A stretch of DNA of 16,093 nt, from contig RBNI01003330.1 in the NCBI GenBank assembly GCA_003990745.1, positions 1 to 16,093 on the forward strand, given 5' to 3'. Both the position numbers and the translations under genes were made by a program. This document shows positions 1 to 10,204 of the stretch, one piece after another. The notes below the pieces were generated by a model. That model searched no databases, was not told the origin of the DNA, and saw only the letters and a list, made by a program, of their open reading frames with translations. The DNA is from Jimgerdemannia flammicorona (Eukaryota; Mucoromycota; Endogonomycetes; Endogonales; Endogonaceae). How positions within the stretch are numbered: position 1 is the first letter of the stretch; the number at the start of each line of letters is the position of its first letter.

Positions 1-18
1 AAAAAAAAAAAAAAAAAA
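1..18 (+). repeat. Poly(A) run at window edge
   Basis: Eighteen A residues open the window and may continue to its left. The run could be the 3' tail of a retrotransposed sequence lying outside the window or a simple homopolymer. Nothing inside the window decides between these. Confidence 0.6.
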
Positions 19-723
19 GATGACGGGCAGTTGCAGTGAGTTACCCAGATTTTTCAAGCACTCAGACTTGCTTTGAATCAGCTCAACAATTTCTATACTG
101 CTCTGACCTTAGACATACCAATGGATGAATAGTATTATTTTTCCTATCATAGACAATACAATGATCAGGCTGGCAATACCATCAACTTCCAGTATCTCTA
201 TATGCTTACTGATGATTTCAAGAGACTGATCTGGAAAGCAAGAATAAATGATAGCCATGCAATTGTCATTAAGTTCACAAGAAGATATAATCATAATACT
301 CATATCCTATATACCAACCAAGGACTCACTCCCAAATTATACTTCCATAATAATCAAGATATATACAGATTTAAGATGATCATTATGGATTATGCAGATG
401 GTATGCTACTGTCATCTCCTTTAGTCGGCAAAGCATCTCTCTCCATTCGAAACAAAATCTTTCAAGATATACAGAATGCAATAAGTACTCTCCATACAAA
501 AAATCTTGTTTTTGGCAATCTTCGATTGCCAAATATATTAATAGTGAACAACCGCAGGATGCTTGTCAACTTTGAGTGATGTGGTGAAGACAATAATGCT
601 AGGTACTCCTTTTTAATTAGCCAAACCATGCTTTGGCCCAATAGAGTAGAGCCTGGCACTGTTATGCACAGAGTGTACGATGACTATTGGCTCAACCATA
701 TAGACAGACATTTGATAGGATAG
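19..723 (+). pseudogene. Decayed fungal protein-kinase-like gene
   Basis: One reading frame, that of the ATG at 202, can be followed from about position 40 to the TAG at 721-723. It is interrupted by TGA at 37-39, TAG at 130-132 and TGA at 577-579. The open stretch 202-579 reads like the core of a kinase-like (APH/FunK1-type) domain. It has an IVIKFTRRYN strand in the place of the ATP-lysine strand, an IIMDYADG hinge, an LHTKNLVFGNLRLPNILI segment like the catalytic loop, and an LVNFE segment like the metal-binding DFD/DFG. Relatives usually have GDLR and DFDW. Here both Asp are Asn and the expected Trp after the second motif is the TGA at 577. After that stop the frame continues with ARYSF and MLWPNRVEPG, which match the ARYP...WPEGV pattern of these proteins. 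The relatives come from memory, not from a search. No start codon or promoter is evident. I regard it as an inactive relic; the family could instead be a related aminoglycoside-phosphotransferase-like group. Confidence 0.6.
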
Positions 724-1149
724 CAGGTCTATAGGTAAAATGAATTGACAGTCAATATAAACTGTTCATGCATCCTCAGTATTCATCAAGAATATAGAGC
801 AATGGATAAATATAGGTGAAAGTTGCAGAGAAGTTGACAATATTGATGGTATCTTTGTAAACACATTACTTGCTTTGAAATTCGATTATAATAAAAACAC
901 AGAATGCTTTGATAGCTATTTCCTTTAATTTTTTCTCCTGTACAGTCAGGTTACTTTCTTTACTCTAGCTTCAGTCATAGTTCATTTTGTGAAACAAAGA
1001 TTAGTTGATACTACAATGCTCTCTCAAGGAAGAGACAGTTCTTTCGAATTCTTGAACTCATCTGAAACTTGTGAACTATACAGGATTATCCCTGTATAAA
1101 ATATCAACATAAAACTAATTTATATCAAATCCATGATAGAACCAAAAAA
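724..1149. other. Intergenic stretch without a gene
   Basis: AT-rich DNA between the kinase-like relic and the broken end of LINE-A. I see no reading frame or RNA gene. The one visible structure is a small palindrome at 1077-1098, listed separately. The stretch may hold the eroded 3' end of the kinase-like gene or an older insertion. Confidence 0.5.
1077..1098. repeat. Short palindrome (8-bp arms, 6-nt loop)
   Basis: TATACAGG at 1077-1084 and CCTGTATA at 1091-1098 are perfect reverse complements around ATTATC. It lies about 55 bp outside the broken end of LINE-A. It is long for chance in AT-rich DNA but too short to name. A terminator, a protein-binding site or a breakpoint hairpin are all possible. 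Confidence 0.4.
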
Positions 1150-2324
1150 CACTGTACTCTTTTTGCCTGGAGGAGTCTTGACAAGTACTTAGTAGGTCTC
1201 TCACCTTTCTCAAGCCCCTGCCACCTCAACCTAGCTACTATATATTTCATATGCATCTCCTCCTTCTCTCTCAGTATCTGTTGTAACTCTACTATCTCAA
1301 ACTTAGCTCACACCAATCTCCAATTATCCATCTTTTCAGAATTTAACAAATCTGCCCATTCTATCTATAATCTGACCAACCTATTGAAAGCCCACCTCAC
1401 CCTTCTCCTCCTCTACCTTCCAACATCTCTATCAGCTCTACTCTAATAAACTCTCACAGCCTCTTTCAACTTTATCCACCAGGCCCCCACTGATGAGCCC
1501 TTACATATCTAACTAGCCAACTTCATCTGGACATCCTCTACTCAAGAGTTCCACAATACCTTCTCAGCCAGCAGAGAGGAGTTAAGGTGCCAATATCTGG
1601 GTCTATCTCTTCTCCCTCCAAACTGTCTCTACTCTAATAGTCCTTAATGATCTGACAATAGGCACTACTCAACCTCTAAGATTCTCCAAACATCTATATC
1701 CCAGCATTTAGCTATCAGAATCCAGTCAATCCTTATACCAAGGCTATTTATCCAGTATATGTAGATCCTCTTTTTTCCTACAGTATTCTGTCTCTATCTC
1801 CTAAAGAGTTAAGGTTCTCCACCTCCTCTCATGTATCCAGTCCCCCACTCCTTCTACCAGCACTTCTTTCTCTATCAGTTCTATTCATCTGAAGGTCTCA
1901 TATCATATTAAAATTATCTTCCAGAATATCTACCCCATTCTCTAAGAGAGTATCTACCTCTAAAAGACCCTTGATCTATGCAATCTGCTCCCCCTGAGCA
2001 GCAGGACAGTAATAAGAGCCAACTCTCACTAGATCTCACCCAGGTCAATTCCATTCCCCTATACCAGATGGTTACCCTAGCTCCTGATTCCACCTAGATC
2101 CTCTTTACTACTCCTCACCAGAATTGCTACTTTGCCAATCCAAACTATAGCACCTCCCCATTCTTTAGTCTACTCTACTTAATCCAAATCATCCTCACAT
2201 CATACATCCTGCAGCAGAAATAGATTAGCCTTCAATCTCTTAAGCCAGGTGAAAATGTTCTTACACTGCTCAGAGCCTCATAACCTATTCATATTTAGAG
2301 AAAAATATTAGTTATACTGTTTAT
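1150..2324 (-). pseudogene. LINE-A ORF2 fragment: APE-type endonuclease only
   Basis: It starts opposite LINE-B's ORF2 ATG, where this copy has ATA (complement of 2322-2324). It follows the endonuclease domain: LLQDV near the N-terminus, the GDFN-type motif, a RIDWI motif, and SDH at the complement of 1648-1656. The GDFN Asp is changed to Asn (NFN, complement of 1908-1916), while the SDH His is kept. The reading frame shifts at least once between about 2000 and 1920, and there are many stops. It ends at about 1150, before any reverse transcriptase motif. It is inactive. Confidence 0.75.
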
Positions 2325-2359
2325 TGGGAATAATATTTTAAAAAAAAGATCTCTTTATA

Positions 2360-4315
2360 ACTCAGTTCTTCTCTTCTCTTATACCTGATCCATTCTCTGC
2401 TCTATAGTAGACTTCATACTTGCTAGCTTATTTGCCTCTAATTCTGCCAGAAGGTTGGTCAGTTTCTCATTCTCTTTCTCTTCTATCATACATATCTCTA
2501 TACTCCTGGTATGTACCCTACCAAAGTTGAAGTCTCCTTCTCTGCTCTTACCAGAATATAGCTCATTCTCTTGCAGTTACTGCCAACTCTTTCTCTCTTA
2601 CCTCATCAACCTCATACTCCTTCTTCTCTATGAAGATGGTCAATACCTCTACCCTGAGAGTCTCAACTACACTATCTCCCTACAGCACCCTCTCTCAGTA
2701 CTCCTCACTGACAACTCTCAAGTCCATATCTCCCAACTCCTCAGCTATCAGGTTATACATAATGCAGTATATCTACCATATGTCCCCAACATCTTTCTCC
2801 TTAGAAGTGTCTGGCCTTTCTTTACCTAGCATAGAGGTATCAATCTCTATACTGATAGATTCTTCTCACTCTCTATTTGAGATATCTACTAACTCATCCT
2901 CCTTAGGTCCTTCAGTCTGTCCTCTCATCTCAGCATCAGGGACCCCAAACCTGACTCTCTATATACCCTTCATCTCAACATCCTCACCACCTTGCATCTT
3001 TCCAGAGCCTGCTGGTGCTCTGCTATCCTCATCATTCTCAAAGACCTCCAGCATACTATTATTATATAATGTCTGATCTTAAGCTCTCCTGACAGCCTGA
3101 GTATCTACCTCTCTCAGCTCATCTCCTCTATTGACCTAAGTACTTATCTTTATCTTCTCAGACTCTTCTGCTCTACTCAGTACCATGACTATACTCTCCT
3201 TTATACTAACTAGCAGCTCTCTCTGTCTCTTTCACTCTTGGGCCCTCTCCTACTGTCTCTTATCTACCCAGATATGCTTCCTCTCTACTATCTCTAAATA
3301 CATCAAATCTACATAAGTCTTCTAAGTTTTTGCCCAATGTTCTACAGCTTCTCAATTCCTCCAATACTTTCAGAAGATCCTCTTCTTTCTCCTTACTCCC
3401 CTTTATTCTTGATATCTTACAGATGAAGGCCCCTTATAATATTACTAATGACTAGTCACTTATCTTTCTAGTGATCTCTCTCTCAGCTAGCTAAATCCTG
3501 ATATCAATATCTCTAGTTTTAAAAGTGGTCTCCTCTTATATCTAAAATCCAATATTGACTATATTACTATACTCTGCTATCATCTTCTTGACCCTCTTCC
3601 TAGTCTCAACCATCATCACTATAGGCACTCCTTTTACTAGCAGCTGAACCACTCTGAGGTCTCACCTCAAACAGTGCACTATAGAGACCACTATCTCCCC
3701 TATAATTACTCTAGTCTTCAATACTTTCTCCAGTAGACCCACCTTCTCAAAACCCACTTTTACCTTCTCCAGTCTTTTCAGAAACTTCACTGAGGCTGCT
3801 TCAGTCACCTACTTAAAGATAAGCCCCAGAACTATCCTCACTATCACTACTAAGCCCCAGAAGTATAGAGTTATAGTAAACTTCAAGATTGACTTCTTGA
3901 GTAATAGTACTACTACCAGTCCTATCATACTATTAGTCAGATCCCCCTTCCTCTTTAGTTCTATCAACCCAGCTCTACCATCAGTTTTCACATCTGGATT
4001 TTTTTCTAGATCCTCAGTTATGCTATTATTAGTAGTCTCTCCCTTTTTTCTAGCTGCTGCTATACCAGTTCTTCCATCTCCTAGCCAAGATGCTAAACCC
4101 TTAGCTTCTACTTTCCTTTATTTCCTCTTCTTCTCTGCCTAACCACCATGAGATCCAACAGGCCATCCTTCATCCTTTAGTATATCTGTGAAGCTCCTCT
4201 CCTTCTGCCCTCCTTCTTCTCCTCTAGTGTCACTACTATTGCCCAAACTTCTCTGTCCACTTGGACTACTGAAAGACCCTATCTCTAATCCATACTCTCA
4301 TCTGATATATTGCCA
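2360..4315 (-). pseudogene. LINE-A ORF1, bulk (codon 21 onward)
   Basis: The first 20 codons lie at 10272-10213. The frame resumes with TGG CAA at 4315-4310, because LINE-B was inserted between. The product resembles LINE-B ORF1 throughout: a Gly/Ser/Lys-rich N-terminal part, a hydrophobic middle (LYFWGLVVIVRIVLGLIFK, 3809-3870), and a Glu/Lys/Arg-rich end that looks like a coiled coil (EYRDMYDRRERENEKL and what follows, about 2400-2500). ORF1 proteins of LINEs bind the element's RNA; that role is family knowledge, and I see no zinc knuckle. Several in-frame stops break it, many at positions where LINE-B has a sense codon. Confidence 0.75.
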
Positions 4316-4332
4316 GTTGAAGGCTCCAGATC
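4316..4332 (+). repeat. Target-site duplication, left copy (17 bp)
   Basis: GTTGAAGGCTCCAGATC here is identical to 10213-10229, directly after LINE-B's poly(A). On the - strand it encodes part of LINE-A ORF1 (codons 15-20), so this is target DNA duplicated when LINE-B was inserted. The adjoining A at 4315 also matches, but at the right side it cannot be told from the poly(A). Confidence 0.92.
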
Positions 4333-4425
4333 CAAGGCACCCTTTCTCCTGTACAATTCACATTACACAAACTTCAAGCAACAGTTTTCAACACAACTAG
4401 GAGAAAAGATATTATAAAAATATCA

Positions 4426-6447
4426 TTGAGCAAGAGTTCTGATGGGCATGCTGGGTCAGGTGGACCTGAGGCTTTTAGCTGGCAGCATGTAGGGAGAGGT
4501 TATGGATTGGGAAGGGGGGCTTTTGGAGGGTCAAAGGATGGCAAAGGCTCTGGAGAAGGACTGGTATCTAGTGGATCTGAGGGAAGACCTGGTCCCTCCA
4601 GCTTTGCTGACAAAGATGAAGGCAAGTAGATGGCCTGCTGAAACCAGGGCTGGTACTACTGATGGGAAGGGCAAGACTAGCATCAGGAGGGGGAGTGGCC
4701 CTCAGGAGGGAGAGGTGAGCATAGGGGCTGGAGGGGCTGTGGCTGGGGGTATGACTGTTGATGGGAGTGTGACAGGGAATCAGGAAAAAAAAAGAGATGT
4801 GACAGCTGATGGCCAGGTGAGGCAGGGGGTCCCAATGTGGAAGGGGGACCTGGCAGATAGTGTAACAGGGCTGGCAGTAGCACCATTGTTCAAGAAATCA
4901 ATCTCAGAGTTTGTAGCTACTCTGTGCTTTTACACCTTGGTGGTGATGACAAGAATGGTCCTGGGGCTTATTTTGAAGCAGGTGGCTGGGACAGCCTTGA
5001 TGAAGTTTCTGAAGGGTCTGGAGGGGGTTGAGGTGGGTTTTGAGGAGGCAGGCCCACTGGATGAGGCCCTGAAGACTAGAGTAGTGGTTAGAGAGGTAGT
5101 AGTCCCAATGGTGTAGTGCTTGAGGTGGGACCCCAGGGTAGTGTAGCTTCTGGTAAGGGGGATATTAATGGTGATGAAGGAGGAGACTAGGAGGAGGATA
5201 GAGGAGGTGATGGTAGAGTATGATGATGTGATAGACATTGGCTTCCAGATGTGGGAGGGGACCACATTCAGGACAGGTAATGTTGATGTCAGGATCAGGC
5301 TGGCAGGGAAGGAGGCTACTGGGAAGATGAGTGACTGGCTCTCAGTGCTAATGTGGAGGGCCTTTGTCTGTAAGGTGTCAAGGATAAAAGGGGGTGAAGA
5401 GGAGGAGGAGGACTTATTAGAGGCTCTGAAAGAGTTGAGTAGTATAGTTGAGAGGAGGGCAAAGGCCTAGAGAGTGTTTGAGGAGTCCACACATCTGGAG
5501 ATTGTAGATGGGAAGCATATTCATACTGATAAGAGGTAGTGGGAGCAGGCCCAGGGGTGCAGAAGGCAGAGGGAGTTATTGGCAAGTATGAAAGAAGGGA
5601 CAAAGAAGAAGGTAGATGGGGCTGAGGTGTCTGGGGGCATCAAAGCCAGTGTCTGGGCTAGTAAAGGAGAAGAGGAGGTGAAGGCAAACAAGGCAGGAGA
5701 TGGGAAGGTACTGAGCAAGGACCTCTATGCAGATGGTACATTCAAAGTCTGGGAGGAGGATTTGGATGCCACCCTCCCTCCTCTTATCAGGAGGGGCCTG
5801 GCTGTGAAGAAAAGGGCAACAGAGGATGTGCTGATGCAGGGGACCCAGTGAGTGCACTTTGGGGTCTCTGATGTAGTGAAAGGGGGCCAGGTAGTGGCAG
5901 TTGGCGAGAATGAGCTAGTGGATGTCCCTGAGGAGAAGTGAGATGAGGCTGCTAGTGTGGAAGCTGATACCACTATATTGGAAGCAGGGTGGCCAGGGAC
6001 TCCAGAAGGGAAGGAGGTAGAGAACCTGCTATAGATGAGTAAGGTGATGGATAACCTCATAGCTGAGGAGTTGAGAGAGGTGGACCTGCATGTGATGCCT
6101 GAGAAGTATTGGGAACAGATTCTGCATAGTGATGGGGTGGTGGAGGCACTGAAGGTGGAGATTCTGGTGATTTTCATGGAGGAGGAGAGATATGAGGTTG
6201 ATAAGGTGAGAGAGGAGAGCTGGTAGTTGTTGCTGGTGAGCAGACTACCTACTATTAGGCAGAGCATCATGGTTTGCAGCTCTGGCAGGAGGCCTGTCTG
6301 GAGTATCATGAGGACTTTGAGGAGAGAGAGGATGGGGCAATGACTGAACTTCTGGGAGGGTTGGAGGTACAGAAAGCTGAGAAGAAAGAACTAGTGGCAG
6401 AATGAAACTTGAACTTGGTACAGGAGAAGTTGAATGTGGATTTGTAG
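4426..6447 (+). pseudogene. LINE-B ORF1 (RNA-binding / coiled-coil protein), decayed
   Basis: The frame opens at TTG (4426) with SKSSDG..., then GPEAFSWQ, which aligns with GRSGAFNWQ of LINE-A ORF1. LINE-A has an ATG start, so the original start here was probably lost. The frame changes once at about 4610-4632 and runs on through 4502-frame codons to about 6226. It then changes back by about 6258 for the coiled-coil-like end (EYHEDFEEREDGAMTELL). A hydrophobic stretch (4905-4980) and a run of acidic residues (about 5395-5415) are visible. Stops include 4627, 5114, 5468, 5849 and 6224. The role (binding the element's RNA) is inferred from LINE structure only, and no CCHC knuckle was recognised. 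Confidence 0.75.
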
Positions 6448-6478
6448 AGGATGTGAGTAATATATAACATTATTTTTT

Positions 6479-9400
6479 ATGAATAGTACAACCAACATTT
6501 TCTCTTTAAATGTGAATGGATTAAGGGATTCTGGGTGGCATAAGAACATTTTTACTTAGCTCAAGGGATTGGAGACTGATCTCTTTTTACTGCAGGATGT
6601 ACAGTATGAGGATGAGAATGATCAGATAGAATGGACTAGAGAATGGGGTGGGGCTACTGCTTGGTTTGGTAAAGTGGCAATTCTGGTGAAGAAGGGTAGA
6701 GGAGACCTGGGGGGAATCAGAAACTAGGGTGATTGATTGGTTTGAGGAGATTGGATTTGGCTGGGGTGAGAATCGGTAAGGGTTGGCTCCTATTACTGCC
6801 CTATGGTGAGGGGTGAGAGAATTATATAGATTGGGGAGCTGCTGGAGAAGGGTATTCTCTTGGAGGAAAGAGTTGATATTCTGGGTGGTGATTTTAATAT
6901 AGTTTGGGATCTACATCTAGATAGAACTGATGGAGGGAGAAATGCAGATGGGAGGAGTGGTGGCCTGGAGGTATGGGAGGAGGTGGAGAATCTTAATTCC
7001 TTAGGGGATATGGACAGAACATGGTGGGGCGATACCAGGGTCTATACATATTGGGTGAATGGCTTAGATACAAGGATTGACTGGATACTAACAGCTGAAT
7101 GTTAGGGTACTGATGTTTGGAAGACTTTGGAGATAGAGTAGTGCTCATGGTCTGATTACTAGAGACTGTTGGGACAGAGACAGTTTGGGGAGAGTGAAGA
7201 TAGGCCTGGACATTGGTGCCTTAACTCCTTCCTGCTGGCTGAGAAGGGGTTATGGGACTCATGGGTGGAGGATGTACAGGCAAAGGTTCCTTTCTGGAGG
7301 CATGAGGGTTTATCTGTAGGTATTAGATGAATGAGGTTGAAGGAGGCTACAAGGGTTTATTGGGGTGGAGCTAATAGAGAGGCTGGAAGATAGAGGAGGA
7401 AGTACATATGTTGTACTTTAAATAGGCTAATGAGATTGCAGATAGAATGAGCAGACTTGCTTTCTTCTATTGAGATGGAGGATTAGAGGTTAGAGTGGGT
7501 GAAACTGAAGATAGTGGAACTGCAACAGGTGTTGAGAGAGAAGGAAGAGATTTATATGTGAGGGATGGCTATCAGGTTATGGTGGCAGGAGCTAGAGGAG
7601 GGGGAGCAGCCTACTAGATACTTGTCTAGACTCCTCAAAGCTAGGAGGGTGTGACATCAGTAGAATGGAGTCTTGGATGCTAAAGAGAATATGGTACATG
7701 GCATACAACAGATCTTGGGGGTTTTGAAGGAGAGTTGGCAGGGTCTGTGGAGTGAGAAAGAAGAGGGTATAGAGGAGGAGGCAATTGGTGATGCTCTGGA
7801 AGAGTGGGAGCCACTGCAGGTGGAGAGACTGAGTGACCTGATCTTGCTAGTTCTAGAAGAGGAGATCCAGGGGGTCCTTGCAGCAACTAAGATTGGGACA
7901 GTGCCTGGAGAGGATAGGTTACCTTGGGACTTCTGAAAGAAGATAGCAAAGGTCCCTGAAGTGTTAGGAGAGATAGCTGCCCTCTGTGACCATGTTCTTC
8001 TGAATGGCAAGTGGATTGGTGAGCAGAACTTGGGGCTGGTGGCCTTATTGTATAAAGACAAGGGTAGGCAGGAGGACTGGAAGAACTGGAGGCCAATTAT
8101 GCTTCTAGATATGGACAAGAAGTTGGTGACTAAGGTTATTGTTATAAGGCTACAGAAGGTTGCTCAACAGGTGCTGGATGAGGAGTAGCAGGACTTTGTA
8201 GGAGGAAGACTTATCAGAGATGAGACTGCCTGGATGCATGGCATCATAGAAAAGGCCTGGGCTTGTGGACTGGATGGTAGACTGATATTTCTGGACCAGG
8301 AGAAGGCCTATAACTATGTTCAACAGGTATGGCTAGGCAAGGTGCTAGATAGAATTGGTGTTCCACAATGGTTTAGAGCTTCTATGTTGAAGTTATTGGA
8401 GGGCAGTAGGGCAGTACTGATGTGCAATAATTACAGAGGTTTGGCATTTCTCTTGGGAAGAGAAGTTCCTCAAGGAGACCCACTGTCTCCTATTCTTTAT
8501 GCCCTTTCACTAGAGCCTTTGATGAATAGGATCCAGAGGAAGGTGGCCAGGCTCTCTGTATATGGTATAGTGTGGAAAGTGGGGGCCTTTGCAGATGATA
8601 TGGTAGTTGGACTTAGATTGGTAGTGGATGTAGTGGCACTCAAGAAAATGGTGGAATGGTATGAGGAATACTCTGGGGTGAAACTCAACTAACATAAGTG
8701 TGAGACAATGGTATTGGGAAATGAGCTAGTGGGAGGGAACATCATTGGAACAATTGTCTCCACAGGAGAGATAGTGTGGTATCTTGGTATCTTTCTTTCT
8801 GTATATGGGTCAGTCTTACCATAGGTATAGTGGGAGAGGAGGGTAGCTATTTGGAGGAAGGCTCTTAGAGGTTGGGGAGGTCATCACATCTCCCTGGTGA
8901 GGTGGGTATCGATCTTGAATATTTACTAGTTCCCCAAGCTATGGTATGTGGTATATCACTTAGACTTTCCTGCCTGGGTGGTGAAGAGGCTGATGAAACT
9001 GACTAGGGATTGGATTTGGACTAGAAGATGGTCCCAGATCAGTTGGGATATTCTTATAGAGCTGGGGATTAGGAGAGGCCTAGGTCTGGTAGATTTCCCT
9101 AAGCAGCTACACTATCTGCAAGCCTGGTGATTGAGAAGGACAGTGGAGCTGCAGAGAGGAGATTGGGTACTGCTGATGCAGAAGGTATAGGAGATGAGGT
9201 TCTCTCCTTGTGGGTCCTCAGGTGATTTGCTCTCTCTGGTGGGTCTGAATGGAAGCTGATGGATGAGGTATAAGAGCTTCTGGTGAGGAGTAGTGGATGG
9301 AGTGCACTGGATAGACCTACACTGGTGTAGCAATGAGAGAGAGGTGATGTAGGGCCCTACTATGTGGCGATGGAACTGACTGCTTCTAGGGAGGACTCTG

Positions 9401-10204
9401 CTTGCTGAGTTTAACATTGGTGATAGAGTGGAGTATCAGCAGAGACTTGGCCAGGATCTTTGGCCAAAAAGCTAGCAGGCAGTGGGAATTGGTGAAGAGT
9501 AGGACTGGGTAGAAATTTAGTCCTGGAGTGCTGAGGTACAGAGGTGGCTTCCTTCTAAGTTCTGGGTAGTTTGGTGGCAAATATTGTAGAGGAATATTAT
9601 GTTGAATTTCTGTGTAGGGCATCTGGTGAATAGTGGCTGACTGGATTGTAAGGAGTATTATAATATTGGGTATACTGGAGGAGTTGTACAGATACCAGAA
9701 TATTGGCTGAGAGAATGTAAGATTTTGGGGGACTTTTGGATAGCTATAGAGGACCAGCTGGGTGTGGGAAGAAGACTAGATGATAAGAGAGGTCGCTGGG
9801 AGGATTTGAAATTTAGACTGGTGGAAAGTATCGGCAATGGGTGGCTCACAGTAGGGTGGGTTATAGCAGTGTGAGTGGGTTTGGCTGGACATTAGCTCTT
9901 TGTTTTTGAGGAAAGGCAGCAAATAGAGATGCAGGAGAAGTTGTTGAGATAGGAGGCTTTGGTGGGGGATCTACTGAATGGGTGATGAATTGGTTGAGAT
10001 CTCCAGGATAGGCAATATCACCATCTGATAGAGGAGATCTGTAAACAAAGTAGTGGGTGGGTGGAGATGGTATTTGACAGAGTGGTCTTTCATCAAGAGA
10101 GGGTGGGGGCCCCCTAGGGGGATTGGATAGAGGTAGGGCACTGTGTATTATATAGAGGATAGACAGGAGTATTAATAAAGAATAGAGTCCAAGTGACTAT
10201 ATAA
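6479..10204 (+). pseudogene. LINE-B ORF2: endonuclease and reverse transcriptase, decayed
   Basis: ATG at 6479 opens a frame that stays the same to the TAA at 10202-10204, about 1,241 codons, broken only by stops (more than twenty). The N-terminus is an APE-type endonuclease: SLNVNGLRD (6500s), GGDFNIVWD (about 6884-6910), RIDWI (7071-7085) and SDY at 7151-7159, where active enzymes have SDH. The reverse transcriptase follows: QDFVGGR (8189 onward), the catalytic Asp of LDQEKAY at 8294-8296, VPQGDPLSP (about 8465) and the FADD catalytic box at 8588-8599. Later parts include PKLWYVVYHL and GLGLVDF. The C-terminal zinc knuckle survives as C-x2-Y...Y-x4-C (9647-9718) where Cys and His are expected. 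The family reaction is target-primed reverse transcription. The true stop could be one of the in-frame TAGs shortly before the tail. Confidence 0.88.
8186..8701 (+). other. Reverse transcriptase core of LINE-B
   Basis: This is the best-preserved part of the element, with motifs in canonical order: QDFVGGR..RDE, LDQEKAYNYV, VPQGDPLSPILYALSLEPL, FADDMVV and GVKLN-x-HKCE. Open frame runs from 8189 to 8689; TAG at 8186-8188 and TAA at 8690-8692 lie where a glutamine-like or arginine-like codon is plausible. Both catalytic Asp of FADD and the Asp of motif A are intact. The second D of the usual KAYD is N. Confidence 0.88.

Larger units (their letters stand above)
1150..4332 (-). mobile_element. 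LINE-A, main part (older non-LTR element)
   Basis: Read on the - strand, this stretch is homologous to 4400-7655 of LINE-B in the same order: ORF1 N-terminal region, ORF1 coiled-coil end, then ORF2 endonuclease. For example, both carry KGDL..S..GL.V..L.KKSI in ORF1, and the ORF2 starts NIFTWLKRL (A) and NIFTxLKGL (B) correspond, with about 80% nucleotide identity over a 58-bp segment compared by eye. Homology stops at about 1150-1158, just after the YLSRLL motif and before the reverse transcriptase domain, so the 3' half is missing. The 5' end lies beyond the inserted LINE-B, at 10213 to about 10340. I saw no CpG in this part, and stop codons are frequent. It is a dead, older copy. Confidence 0.85.

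Noticed and set aside
2455..3076. Two overlapping + strand open frames of 124 and 148 codons rich in Ser, Leu and Ile
   Set aside because: They are antisense to LINE-A ORF1, whose - strand reading aligns with LINE-B. Loss of CpG and the purine-rich sense strand leave few stops on the antisense side.
3897..4400. + strand frames at 3897-4142 and 4188-4400
   Set aside because: Antisense to LINE-A ORF1. The second also runs across the target-site duplication into the LINE-B 5' UTR, so it cannot be an old gene.
5725..6309. - strand open frame of 194 codons
   Set aside because: Ser/Thr-rich antisense shadow of LINE-B ORF1, with no domain and no homologous frame of sense character in LINE-A.
7657..8118. 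- strand open frame of 153 codons
   Set aside because: Antisense to the conserved LINE ORF2 frame just upstream of the reverse transcriptase core.
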